Notes under the pieces: model-generated
What the model was told of the DNA's origin: nothing
What the model saw: only the letters and a program-made list of their open reading frames with translations
Database searches by the model: none
Shown: positions 1 to 8,100 of the stretch, in pieces
Layout: each line of letters starts with the position of its first letter
How positions within the stretch are numbered: the first letter of the stretch is position 1
Made by a program: the position numbers and the translations under genes
NCBI RefSeq assembly: GCF_963678635.1
Contig: NC_087065.1
Location: forward strand, 75,775,345-75,798,785
Source: Symsagittifera roscoffensis
Taxonomy: Eukaryota; Xenacoelomorpha; Acoela; Convolutidae
Direction of reading: 5' to 3'
Length of the DNA stretch: 23,441 nt

Positions 1-318
1 AAGACCCTCTCGGAGAAAACTCTACTTGCTACGGATCAAAAAACAACTGAGCGCTCCAACATCTGTCTAAAAAACAACTTTGGAAACCCGACAAAGATAT
101 TAAGTTTCTTTTTTCGGCGACTGGATGACATCAGCAGCCCGATATTACGACACAACGGAAGCTACAAGGATATCGCTAACTTCCTGCAAAAAATGGTTGC
201 CACCTTCACAACGCTTGGATTCCATCACGATCTCCACTCTACATTGAGCCTGAGCACGAATGACAATCTCACCCACATTCAACACCAAGTCTTCATCATT
301 GACGAATGTTTACGATGA
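1..318 (+). pseudogene. Gag core (DUF1759-like) fragment fused to 5'-region codons
   Basis: One open frame runs from base 1 to a TGA at 316-318. Residues such as NNFGNPTKI, FFRRLDDISSPILRH and TTLGFHHDLHST match the family-typical Gag core of BEL elements, in which RYGNP-like and LP/L-rich helices follow the 'FDG(N)P..W' start. After about codon 88 the frame passes into codons (HIQHQVFIIDECLR) that belong upstream of Gag in copies B, C and D, so the fragment is fused to DNA that normally precedes it. Compared with 11266-11644 about 57 bases are missing near the start. It is non-functional as a Gag. Confidence 0.7.
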
Positions 319-1310
319 GCTACTTCATGCATCCCAGGATGCCGGAATTCACTTTTCGCCTCACCAAAGCCCGCTAATGGAACTCAACTCGCAAGCACCC
401 GATTTTGGGACAGGGCATCGATGCCGCAACCCATTGTCAGCATGTCAATGAAGTTTGACTCGTCATTCCGCATCCCAGAAGCTCAAGTTCAAGGAACGCA
501 GTACGACCTCAACTTCGGAAATCAACTTCTTTTTTTTTTTACAAAAGACAGACGGAGGCTTAATTGACGCAACTACTGGAATATTCAGCACCATTTTATC
601 AGCCTTCATCAATGCCTCCAAGCGGAACTTAATTCTGTTTGACAGGACAGCAATTGCACACTCAACAAAATTACACACTAGTAACAGACGATCTTCATAC
701 CAGTAAAACTCAGCATCTTCATGGAACTCGCATCCTTTCAAGCAACCCACATTTTGCAGACTTTCATGTCTCGAGTCAACGGCCAAAATGTTAAACAAGT
801 TTAGCGCCTTGATACCCGTATCTTCCGCCCGAGAACACACTGCCCCCCGGAACGACCCATCAAGCCTTTCAACAGACATCAACCAACATTTACATACCCC
901 GTCATCGGATCAACACTGCAGTCAGCAAACTAATTTTGACAGCAGAGCGTATGAACCAAAAACAATATGGATCTAAAACCATCAGACTCGATAATTGAAA
1001 GGAGAACAACCGCTCATACAACCACATCAAGATTTACCAACTACCAACTCAATAACATCAACTCAAAAACAGTGCAGCCAGCCAGCACTATACATGAATG
1101 AAATGATGAGCAGCCGCCAGCACGAGCCTAATCAAGTAACTCAATTGAACCAGCAACCTTAATCTCAGCATGGAAATCATCAGGCATCATATCAGAACCT
1201 ATCAGTTGTCATTGCACCTCCAAATGTGACCCATACGCAAGAATCAGTACTGCTCCACTTCAGCAGAAGATTTCAAAGACCTTCAGGAAATCAGTTCCAG
1301 TAGTCCAGCC
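319..1310 (+). pseudogene. Gag N-terminal linker region, Gln/His/Ser/Thr-rich, decayed
   Basis: Sequence homologous to 11645-12628 (copy D) and partly to 14029-14583 (copy E) and 3174-3739 (copy B). Open stretches shift between frames, including 455-706, 788-976 and part of 260-451. They encode low-complexity Gln/Ser/His/Pro-rich peptide with repeated landmarks such as AYEPKTIWI, YMNEMMSSRQHEPNQ and YQNLS. Such unstructured segments precede the conserved core in BEL Gag proteins. There is a T-tract of about 12 at 529-540, where copies differ in length, probably through slippage. Assignment rests on position relative to the Gag core, since the linker itself has no diagnostic motif. Confidence 0.55.
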
Positions 1311-1748
1311 AATTGTATTTCACGGAAACCCGGAACAATGATTAGATTGGATCGGACTCTTGAACTCGAGAATCGACACCACATACATGTCCCACTCGGA
1401 GAAAATGACCCATCATCATCAGTTTGGCCCGCACAACTGAAATTACAGCCTTTGACATTTTGAAACTCAGCCGTTATTTTGTGAAGAGTTGTCGATTCGA
1501 CAGTTTCCACACGGAATTTGAGAGCTTTTGGAAAAAGACATCAAAACCAGCACGCAGTCGATTTCAATTGATCTGCGTATTTCTGGACAAACTTGTTTTT
1601 CTTGAAATCAAATGACGTCTCAGCAAAGAAACAATTCTTCTCTCCAGCCGCCATCCGATAATAATGGACGCGCAACAACAACCTATTCGCCTCTTTCTGC
1701 AGCATATTTCTGACAGCAACAGACCTTATTGTGTTGAACTCAGCCGCC
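1311..1748 (+). pseudogene. Gag core start fused to pre-integrase / integrase H2C2 region
   Basis: Bases about 1311-1420 carry the Gag-core start FHGNPEQ-stop-LDWIG followed by HSEKMTH. The W codon after PEQ is TGA. At about 1420-1428 the sequence switches to the segment found after RNase H in copy E (17405 onward, TTGGCCCGCACAA). It then continues through bases matching 17650-17800 and the integrase zinc-binding region (1640-1748, matching 17870-17990). CATCATCAG-like microhomology sits at the join. More than 2.5 kb of pol is missing relative to copy E. Copy D has the same junction at 12740-12748. Confidence 0.7.
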
Positions 1749-2087
1749 GAACACACACACACCTCCTCTCCCCCCTCTTTTTTTGGGATGGGGGCATAAG
1801 AGTTTGGAAGGGTTATTATTTTACCCGTACTTTTACGGTAAAATTAAGAAAGGGTTAAGCGGTGGGGAGGGAGGGTAGGTGGTGGTAATTGAACAAATTG
1901 CAAGTAAATGGGTAAGAATGGTGGGAGTTAGTGTGAAGTATACAGGGTGAGGGGGAGACAAGTAGAAAGCAATGCACCATTTTGCTGCAATTGAAGATAA
2001 AACAAAAATTTGCAACTGGAAAAAATTAAACTTTTGAATATTTGATTTCAAGGTTTTGGAAAATCCAGGCTCGTATTAATAAAAAAT
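1749..2087. other. Unassigned spacer with simple-sequence and structured DNA
   Basis: No retrotransposon similarity is visible. It starts with an ACAC run (about 1751-1762), then pyrimidine-rich DNA with a T7 tract. A hairpin follows at 1819-1843: a 10-bp stem with one bulged C and loop CTTT. A G-rich run at 1853-1876 has four tracts of three or more G. The remainder to 2087 is AT-rich without a recognisable gene. The short open frames here have no supporting features. Confidence 0.5.
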
Positions 2088-2222
2088 CTTTATAATTCTT
2101 TATAATCTATTATAATCGCCTACAACCCATTATAAACCAATCAAATCTATTATAATGGTTTAGGTTGATTTCCACTTCCTTTTCTTTATAATCGCCTATT
2201 GATCCATTATAATCAACCCGTC
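2088..2222. repeat. Degenerate TATAAT-containing repeat cluster
   Basis: About eight occurrences of TATAAT or TATAAA-like words lie in 135 bases. They include two longer related blocks that begin TATAATCGCCTA and end CCATTATAA, at about 2111 and 2187. The right part (from 2145) is also found at 8479 onward, where the repeat begins abruptly at the join with copy C. This looks like a diverged minisatellite. It should not be read as bacterial -10 promoters. Confidence 0.6.
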
Positions 2223-2857
2223 ATGAAAATCAAATATAATCAATCATTCTCCATGGAATCTCATTGCAGTTTTTGGTGATCCCGCCACTTTGACGCACGA
2301 GTCAAAAACATTAGAGACAAAAGAAGCTTAGCAAAAGGTCAAATCGAAACTTAAAAAAAGTCATTTCCCAACTATATCAATCAAAAGCAATTCCCCACAA
2401 GACCATTTAAATTACTTTAGCAAACAAATCCAGTATTCATTCAGCTAAATATCGTATTTGCTTGGGTATTAATTCAAATGTCTCAAGTAAATAAACACTT
2501 TGAGTACTTAGGATTTGGTGCGGTAACAGTCCCTCACACTCCACTGCCCTCTCTTAGTTCTCCTGTCAATTATTTCTAAGCTCCTATTGGTTTTGGAGAA
2601 TTAGTACGGGACACTAAAGCGTACAAACATTTTTTTCGAGCCTACGACTTAAACTAGTCTTGTTTTTTTAACGCTTTTTCATCATTAGTGTTAATGTAGT
2701 CTTCAGAGAAAAAAAAATATAATTTGTTATTGATTTTGTTTTGCTTTGCATCAATTTGTTGTTGGTTACTCCAAACTCCTACTATGACAAGTTATTCTGT
2801 CTCGAGCGCAATTTTTTCTGAAAATTTTGACGGCTTTCTTTCTTTTACGCCATAAGC
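2145..2857 (+). other. 5' noncoding region of copy B, possible LTR remnant
   Basis: Non-coding, AT-rich, with long T-tracts. It lies just before the Gag reading frame and is repeated at 8479-9192 in front of copy D. That position suits an LTR or 5' untranslated leader. I found neither a matching copy at the 3' side of B or E, nor clear TG...CA ends, nor a tRNA-complementary primer-binding site, so LTR status is an inference only. Confidence 0.4.
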
Positions 2858-3173
2858 ATGCCAGCTACAGGACTTAATAGAAAGAGTTCAGGTAAAACAA
2901 CTGTAAAAATACGGGAGACAACACTCCCGAGTGTATTTATAATTTTAAAAAAATTGCGTCAATTGAACATAAAATAGCATCATTATATTATAAATTTACT
3001 GAATCCAATGCGAGCCGTGATAATATTGACGTAATAAAGTTTTTTGAAGGATTTAGACATGCTAATTACTTCCATGAACGACAAAATTCTTATGTTCATG
3101 AACCGGAGCTCCAAACCCAACCTCAGCCAAATTCAACACGAAGTCTTCATCATTGACGAATGTTTACGATGAG
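2858..3173 (+). pseudogene. Candidate Gag N-terminus of copy B
   Basis: An ATG at 2858 opens a basic peptide (MPATGLNRKSSGKTTVKIRE). After a one-step frame change in the A-rich stretch near 2945, a second frame reads KIASIEHKIASLYYKF and then DVIKFFEGFRHANYFHER. The latter block is preserved at 6624-6711 and 9340-9412, and a parallel frame ends in IQHEVFIIDECLR. Helix-rich, charged N-termini before a disordered linker are usual for BEL Gag. I cannot match this stretch to a named domain. Copy D carries TGA in place of the codon for residue 11 (TCA), which supports decay. Confidence 0.4.
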
Positions 3174-3739
3174 CCACTTCATGCAACCCAGCATACCAGA
3201 ATTTAATCTTCGCCTCACCACAGCCCGCTAATGGAGCTCAACTCCACAGCAGCCGGTTTCGCGACACCACATCAATGCCGCAATCCATTGTCAATATGTC
3301 ATTGAAGGTTGACTCATCATTCACGCACCCCAGAAGCTCAAATTCATGGAATGCAGTAGGATCTCAACTTCGGAACAGTAGGATCTCAACTTTTGACAAA
3401 AGACATACGGAAGCTACAACGACACAACTACTGATTGGGGTTTACCAAGGATTTACCAACGACCAACGCACTACCATCAACCCAATAACAGTGCAGCTGG
3501 CATCATACATGAATGATATGATGAGCAGCCACCAGCACGAATCTAATCAAGTGACTCAATTCAGCCAACAACCCTCACCTCAGCATGGATATTAAGAGAC
3601 GGCAAATCAGAACATATCAGCTGCCATTGCACCTCCAAACGTGTCACATACGGTAGAAGCAGAACCGCTCGATTTCAGCAACCAGCAGAAGATTTCAAAG
3701 ATCTTCAGAAAATCGTTACCAGTAGTCTAGCCAATTGCA
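3174..3739 (+). pseudogene. Gag linker region of copy B
   Basis: The best open piece is 3275-3595 (106 codons from MPQSIVNMSLKVDSSF). It is rich in Ser, Gln, Thr and His and contains YMNDMMSSHQHESNQVTQF, the same landmark seen in copies A, D and E. It lacks the 500-base block (about 500-980) present in A. A short internal duplication, GTAGGATCTCAACTT, lies at about 3356-3392. The following piece to 3739 (QNISAAIAPPNVSHT) leads to the Gag core but is out of frame. Confidence 0.5.
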
Positions 3740-4171
3740 TTCGACGGAAAGCCAGAACAATGGTTAAATTACAACCGATAGACAACCGACAACACAGACA
3801 TCTCCCACTCGGAGAAAATGACTCATCTACAGCTACTTGTCTCCGGAGATGCAAAATCTTTCATTTGCGGATATGGATACTACGGATTAATCTACAAAAA
3901 GCGCCTCAACGCTTGTCCGGAAAACGACTTTGGAAACCCGACGAAGATAGAAACTTCCTTTTTTAGACGACTGGACAACATCAGCAGCAGCCCGACTCTA
4001 CAACACAAGAGGAGCATCAAGGATCTCGCTAGCTTCCTGCAGACAATCGTTGACACCATCACATCTCTTGGATTCCATGAAGATCTCCACTCTACGACGA
4101 ACGTTGAAACAGTTTTGAGAAAACTGACGACACCCAGCCGACTGGATTGGAATTGCTGCGACCTGAACTAA
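3740..4171 (+). pseudogene. Gag core (DUF1759-like), copy B
   Basis: Bases 3740-3770 give PIAFDGKPEQWLN, the start of the BEL Gag core. An internal loss near 3770-3800 is followed by a clean 117-codon frame, 3818-4171. It carries MTHLQLLVSGDAKSFI, a GYGYYG turn, ACPENDFGNPTKIETSFFRRL, and TLGFHEDLHSTTNVETVLRKL, ending RLDWNCCDLN. In the family this region is the capsid-like assembly part of Gag, the 'L..LKG.A...I..' followed by 'L..RFGNP' pattern. The TAA at 4169-4171 interrupts what should continue into the zinc-knuckle frame, since the next bases read on as NLQQPWLIDLSIWFNVYAEA. Confidence 0.75.
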
Positions 4172-4198
4172 AATCTCCAACAGCCGTGGCTCATTGAC

Positions 4199-4640
4199 TT
4201 GAGTATATGGTTCAACGTCTACGCCGAAGCCTGGAGCAACCTGTCCGCCAGCAATCAACAAGCATTTTCAGCCAGTCGATCGAACGGTCAATGCTTACAA
4301 AAAAATCACCCAGAACAAAAGGAGCCACGAAAGGATTTTTTCCCGGAGAAATGCAGTTGTCCCTACTTCGGAAAGTACCAGCAGTTCATAGCTGTGAAAC
4401 CCAAGGGCAGACTACAACATGGCAGAGATCCACAACTCTGCTGTAACTGCCTCGGCCCCCACAAACTTGCCTATTGTCAATCAACTCGGACCTGTAGAAC
4501 AGCTGGATGCAACACCACACTCTAATGCATCACAGAAACAAATGCAAGTCAAGCACCTCGACAGCACGCCAGGACATTACAATTAGGATCGCTAACCGAC
4601 ACAATGATGCAATTAATTGCACCTCCAACGCAAAAACATG
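4199..4640 (+). pseudogene. Gag zinc-knuckle region (CX2C...H...C and HH block), copy B
   Basis: The frame 4199-4525 contains CSCPYFGKYQQF, KPKGRLQHGRDPQ and CCNCLGPHKLAYCQSTRTC, then RTAGC. The frame then shifts, and 4507 onward reads HHTLMHHRNKC. The spacing of Cys and His matches the double zinc-binding block of BEL/Pao Gag, which binds element RNA and classically reads C-x-x-C, 'C(F/Y)NCL...H....C', 'C..C...HHTLLH'. The first knuckle has Tyr where copies C and D have Cys (GKYQQF against GTCQHF), so one ligand is lost. About 20 codons present in C and D are missing upstream. Confidence 0.8.
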
Positions 4641-4649
4641 GAAGTCAAC

Positions 4650-5090
4650 TCGCAACCATCCGAATTTAAAAATAAATATCTCCTATGGCAATCATGTAGT
4701 ACATGCATATGCGATGCTTGTTTGCGCTAGCAAACTCACTTTGCTAAAGTTATCAAGTTCCCTTCAATTGGAACTAGATCTCATGTTAAACGACAGGATT
4801 CAGCTTAAACAAGCTTTGAGTTTATCCGACACAGCCTCTGCCAAGATGACCATTGCAATTGGACCCTACAAACATCGACAGCAGCCTTTTCAAATCAACA
4901 AAATTGACGTCATGATGGATTGAAACCTCTCAGATTTTGACCCTGAGCTTGTCAGCTCCATCTGCCAAAGGAATCAACATATTCACAATGCAACACTGCC
5001 TTCGGAGTAAATTGGACTCATCATAGGATGCGGCTTTAACAACTAGTGAGACCAACAGAAGCCGACACCAACACAACAGAATTTACCGAT
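4650..5090 (+). pseudogene. BEL-type aspartic protease region, copy B
   Basis: The frame continuing to 4923 reads LKINISYGNHVVHAYAMLVCASKLTLLK. It is followed by SLSDTASAKMTIAIGPYKH and, past a TGA at 4921, FDPELVSSICQRNQHIHNATL and IGLIIGCGF. In BEL elements this segment is the retropepsin-like domain, 'A(L)LDSGS....I' then 'G..D...L'. The catalytic Asp position (4720-4722) is Val here, while copies C, D and E keep Asp but have Asp-Cys-Ala in place of the usual Asp-Ser/Thr-Gly. A protease with this change at the active site cannot be active. Confidence 0.65.
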
Positions 5091-5470
5091 TAGATGGAGA
5101 GATCATAGGTTAGTCTCTTTGCGGAAAAGACAATGCAGCTGAACCCAACGATGCCACCAGCAACATTCACTTCACATCGGACTATAAGCTCTTTCGGCAT
5201 GTAGCCGAATGGATGAAGATGGACGCCGATGGAAACTCAACGTACCAACACAGCCTCTCTGCAGACGATATGGAAGCCCTGCATTTCTTTCAAACTTCGA
5301 CCCACTTCCTACTCAATAGACACTACGAAGTTGGAATGCTTTGGAAACCCAATCGACATTTGACCAACAACCGATTGCTTGACAACAAGCAACTCGACAG
5401 CCTTCCAAAGCGACTAAAAAGGAACCCCACCATCGAAGATGGGCGCCGATTGGATGGAAGCCTTGTAACA
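5091..5470 (+). pseudogene. Protease-RT connecting region, copy B
   Basis: Within 5213-5614 the frame reads MKMDADGNSTYQHSLSADDM, then HYEVGMLWKPNRHLTNNRLL and DNKQLDSLPKRLKRNP. This is the stretch immediately before the RT fingers in BEL Pol ('Y.vgLLWK.d...LPNNy..A..rL..l...L.rdp'), which is well conserved in the superfamily. Copy E has the same block in shifting frames at 15830-15980. After residue 75 the frame departs from the RT sequence. Confidence 0.75.
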
Positions 5471-5950
5471 GGAAACCATCGACACGGTTCTTCAGTAAGG
5501 AAAGTTTTATTTGACTCACCACCTAGTAACAAATGTCAACAATCCTGGAAAAGCACTTCAAGTACTAAACGCCTCCAGCAACTTCAAAGGACACTCTCAA
5601 CAGTATCCTTCTAACTGGACCAAACCTCCCAAAAAACCTCACCGGAACCGTCATGAGATTTCGTGAAGACCGAATTGACATCTCAGCAGACATCGATCAA
5701 TGATCATGCAAGTCTTGGTTAAGCCGCAAGATACGCCCTACGTACCAATACTATGGAAAGATGATCACACAAGCAGTTCTATGGCCGTTATGCTCCCCGA
5801 CCATGTGCCAAAGACAGTGTCGACAATTTGCCCTGTTTGGTGCAAATCACAGAAATGAATTTTTAAATTGATGATCTCTATATAACCGTATCAACGCCTG
5901 CCGAAGCCACCATATTGATGAAAAACCCTAAAAAACTTATCAGTTTTTGA
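5471..5950 (+). pseudogene. Reverse transcriptase core, copy B (frameshifted, stop at the YVDD motif)
   Basis: In one frame about 5508-5600 gives HHLVTNVNNPGKALQVLNAS and NFKGHS. In another, 5598-5700 gives LNSILLTGPNLPKNLTG and RIDISADIDQ followed by TGA. These match RT blocks 1-3 of BEL ('YLPHH.V..P...KVRVV.DAS.....SLND.LL.GPDLL', 'ai.aDI..mF'). The active-site box lies at 5864-5875, where the codons read stop-I-D-D: the Tyr has become TAA, both Asp remain and Val is Ile. The middle of the palm (about 5760-5850) is out of frame. RT would have copied element RNA into cDNA in cytoplasmic particles; this copy cannot. Confidence 0.8.
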
Positions 5951-6185
5951 CCGACTTGGAATAAATATGCCATTGACGATACTACCTGGAGATCACTTCA
6001 ACTAGCCTGGACTTCTCGTCCTCGGGAGACAAACCCCACTAACTGGACCATCTGAATGGTTCTCAACAATTGGATTGACGAACGCAACCATTTCAACGAC
6101 GTTTGCCTGCTACGGAATTCATTCAGCACAGGAAAATATTATCGTTATGTAATTTCATAACTTCATAATTTTATTAGAACCAAAG
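5951..6185 (+). pseudogene. Post-RT segment of copy B, RNase H deleted
   Basis: Readable pieces include TWNKYAI-like sequence and NNWIDERNHFNDVCLLRN (about 6064-6120), matching the segment after RT in copy E (16870-16945). At about 6130-6185 the sequence becomes AT-rich filler containing ATAACTTCATAA-like words and then resumes in the region upstream of integrase. The RNase H domain is therefore deleted here, with untemplated or unrecognised filler at the join. Confidence 0.6.
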
Positions 6186-6623
6186 AACGTTTCTGCAAAG
6201 CAACAATTCTTCTCAACAGCCGCCATCCGATAATCATAGATGCACAACCACGCATGTCAACATTTTCGCCTCTTTCTGCAGCACATTTCCGACAGCAGCA
6301 GGCATTATGATTTAGAACACAGCCGCACCATCGTACAACAGTAATTATCCGGCAATACCTACCATGCCGCCGACTACGCCAATTACCATTTAGTCATTCA
6401 ATGGCCAACTTACTTCTTGCCAGTAACGGACAGCAATTACCCCTTTTTCACGACAAGTTCTGACTTCAAAGAGCCCTTCACAACAAAAAACAACGGATTT
6501 TTTTCCAAAAGATATACTTTTGCTTTTCACCTGCCTAGTTACCCGAGCAGTACTTACTGAAATCCGCCAGTTCACCTGCCTAGTTACTCGAGCAGTACTT
6601 ACTGAAGTCTGCCAGTTCTTCTT
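6186..6623 (+). pseudogene. Integrase N-terminal (H2C2 zinc-binding) region, copy B
   Basis: Different frames give RHPIIIDAQPRM (6210-6245), HYDLEHSRTIVQQ (6300-6340) and IRQYLPCRRLRQLPFSHSM (about 6350-6405), then FTCLVTRAVLTE. Together they match the BEL integrase N-terminus ('HPI.LP..H....L....H....H.G...T....R..YWI...R......C..CRR'). The first Cys of the CxxC pair is Tyr in this copy (YLPC). The catalytic core beyond 'TRAV.TE' is missing. After a 45-bp duplicated piece the sequence passes into the 5' region of copy C. Confidence 0.7.
6526..6615 (+). repeat. Two 45-bp tandem units within integrase
   Basis: 6526-6570 and 6571-6615 are direct repeats differing at a few bases. They encode FTCLVTRAVLTEIRQ and FTCLVTRAVLTEVCQ back to back in one frame. 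The single-copy version is at 13347-13391 in copy D. This is an exact 15-codon duplication of a conserved integrase strand. Confidence 0.95.
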
Positions 6624-6896
6624 GAATTCATTGCAAGCCGTGATAAAAATCGACGTAATAAAAAAAATTTTTGAAGGATTTAGACGTGCTAATTACTTCC
6701 ATGAACGATAAGTTTCTAATGTTCATGAACCGGAGCTCCAAAGCCAACCTCGCCCAAATTCAACACGAAGTCTTCATCATTGACGGATGTTTACGATGAG
6801 CCTCCTCATGCAACCCAGGATGCCGGAATTTACTCTTCGCCTCATCGCAGCCCGCTAATGGAACTCAACTCCACAGCAGCCGATTTCGGGACACCA
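6624..6896 (+). pseudogene. Gag N-terminal fragment, copy C
   Basis: Matches 3000-3262 (copy B) and 9340-9600 (copy D), including FEGFRRANYFHER, which ends in TAA here, and the parallel frame IQHEVFIIDGCLR. At about 6896 (GACACCACATCTCCGGAGATG) about 580 bases of linker and Gag-core start are deleted relative to B. Confidence 0.5.
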
Positions 6897-7229
6897 CATC
6901 TCCGGAGATGCAAAGTCTCTCATTTGCGGACATGGATGCTAGGGATTAATATACAATAAGCGCCTCACCGCTGTCCGGAAAACGACTTTGGAAATCCGAC
7001 CAAGATAGAAACTTCCTTTTTTCGACGACTGGACAACATCAGCAGCAGCCCGACTCTACGACACTAGAGGAGCTACAAGGATCTCGCTAGCTTCCTGCAG
7101 ACAATTGTTGACACCTTCACAATTCTTGAATTCCATGAACATCTCCACTGTACAACGAACGTTAAAACAGTTTTGAGAAAACTGACGACAGCCAGCCGAC
7201 TGGAATGGAATTGCTACGAACTGAACTAA
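6897..7229 (+). pseudogene. Gag core (DUF1759-like), copy C
   Basis: Starts inside the domain at GDAKSLICGHGC, followed by a TAG and a one-base loss near 6970. It then reads ENDFGNPTKIETSFFRRL, another TAG after PTLRH, and LASFLQTIVDTFTILEF to a TAA at 7227-7229 that is also present in B and D. Three or more lesions make it a pseudogene. The shared terminal TAA suggests that the stop predates the copying of B, C and D. Confidence 0.7.
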
Positions 7230-7256
7230 AATCTCCAACAGCCGTGGCTTGTTGAC

Positions 7257-7764
7257 TTGAGTATATGGTTCAACGTCTACGCCGAAGCCTGGAGCGACCT
7301 GCACGCCAGCAATCAACAAGCATTTTCAGCCAGCCGACCGAACAATCATAGCAACATCCCGAACCGTCAATGCTTACAACAACATCAGCTTGAACAAAAG
7401 GAGCCACGAAACGATTTTTTTCCCGGAGAAATGCAGTTGCCCCTACTTTGGAACGTGTCAGCACTTCATAGCCATGAAACCCAAGGGCAGACTACAACAT
7501 GCCAGAGATCCACAACTCTGCTGTAACTGTCTCGGCCCCCACAAACTTGCCTATTGTCAATCAACTCAGACCTGCAGAACAGCTGGATGCAACATGAAAC
7601 ACCACACTCTACTGCATCACAGCAACAAATGCACCTCGACAACACGCCAGGACATTACAATTAGGATCGCTAAGCGACGCGATGATGCAATGAATTGCAC
7701 CTCTACCGCAAAAACATGGAAATCGCAACCTTCTCGACTCGCAACAATCCGAAATTATTATTAA
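7257..7764 (+). pseudogene. Gag zinc-knuckle region, copy C (all ligands present)
   Basis: The frame 7390-7764 (124 codons) has CSCPYFGTCQHF, KPKGRLQHARDPQ, CCNCLGPHKLAYCQSTQTC and RTAGCNMKHHTLLHHSNKC. All family Cys/His positions look occupied, better than in B or E. An upstream frame at 7257 supplies SIWFNVYAEAWSDLHASNQQ, separated from the knuckle frame by a frameshift near 7420. It ends shortly before the protease region. Confidence 0.8.
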
Positions 7765-8100
7765 CAATCTCTTATGGCATTCAAGTAGTACATGCCTATG
7801 CGATGCTTGACTGCGCTAGCAAACTCACTTTGCTAAAATTATCAATTTCCCTTCAATTGAAATTAAATCTCAAGTTAAACGATAAAAAATCAGCTTAAAC
7901 AAGCTTTGAGTTTATCCGATTCAGCCTCTGCCAGGATGACCATTGCAATTGGACCCTACAAACATCAACAGCAGCCTTTTCAAATCAACACAATTGACGT
8001 CATGATGGTTTAAAACCTCTCAGATTTTGACCGTGAGCTTGTCAGCTCCATCTGCCAAAAGAATCAACATATTCACAAGGCAACACTGCCTTCAGAGTAA
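7765..8100 (+). pseudogene. BEL-type protease region, copy C
   Basis: The frame 7695-7898 reads LLLTISYGIQVVHAYAMLDCASKLTLLK, with Asp-Cys-Ala at 7809-7817 where the family has Asp-Ser/Thr-Gly. A one-base gain in an A-run near 7885 (GATAAAAAATCAG) breaks the frame. Later pieces match LSLSDSASARMTIAIGPYKH. At 8088-8105 (TCAGAGTAAATTGGGAAAATGACC) it jumps into a second Gag core. Copy D has the same join at 11252-11270. Confidence 0.65.

Larger units (their letters stand above)
1..1748 (+). mobile_element. BEL/Pao retrotransposon copy A (internally deleted)
   Basis: Remnant of a BEL/Pao LTR element. The order is a Gag-core fragment (1-265), a Gag 5' region (about 275-1310), the first codons of another Gag core (1311-1420), and then directly the region between RNase H and integrase plus the integrase zinc-binding part (1425-1748). 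Protease, RT and RNase H are absent. The same order with the same joins recurs at 11266-13080, so this is a shared derivative and not a private accident. The left end is cut by the window. The right end stops inside the integrase N-terminal region, where an ACAC-rich sequence takes over. Confidence 0.8.
2145..6623 (+). mobile_element. BEL/Pao retrotransposon copy B
   Basis: Order: 5' noncoding DNA (2145-2857), Gag N-terminal reading frame, Gag linker, Gag core, zinc-knuckle block, protease, RT, the post-RT segment, then the integrase zinc-binding region. RNase H is missing. The first 2.9 kb (2145-5030) matches 8479-11265 closely by eye, apart from about 108 bases (3733-3840) absent from the second copy. 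Stops and frameshifts occur in every domain. The right end merges without an LTR into the 5' region of copy C at about 6624. Confidence 0.85.

Noticed and set aside
463-882. Minus-strand 139-codon open frame
   Set aside because: It lies antisense to the Gag linker of copy A, and the equivalent in copy D (11838-12089) is shorter and broken. Its sequence has no domain and is explained by reading the complement of a Gln/Thr-rich region.
2088-2222. Series of bacterial -10 promoter boxes (TATAAT)
   Set aside because: The context is animal transposon DNA. The words belong to larger degenerate repeat blocks and have no -35 partners or genes.
2145-2945. Confident LTR call with a primer-binding site
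   Set aside because: The only second copy is the leader of copy D, explained by segmental duplication. No TG...CA pair, target-site duplication or tRNA-complementary stretch was found.
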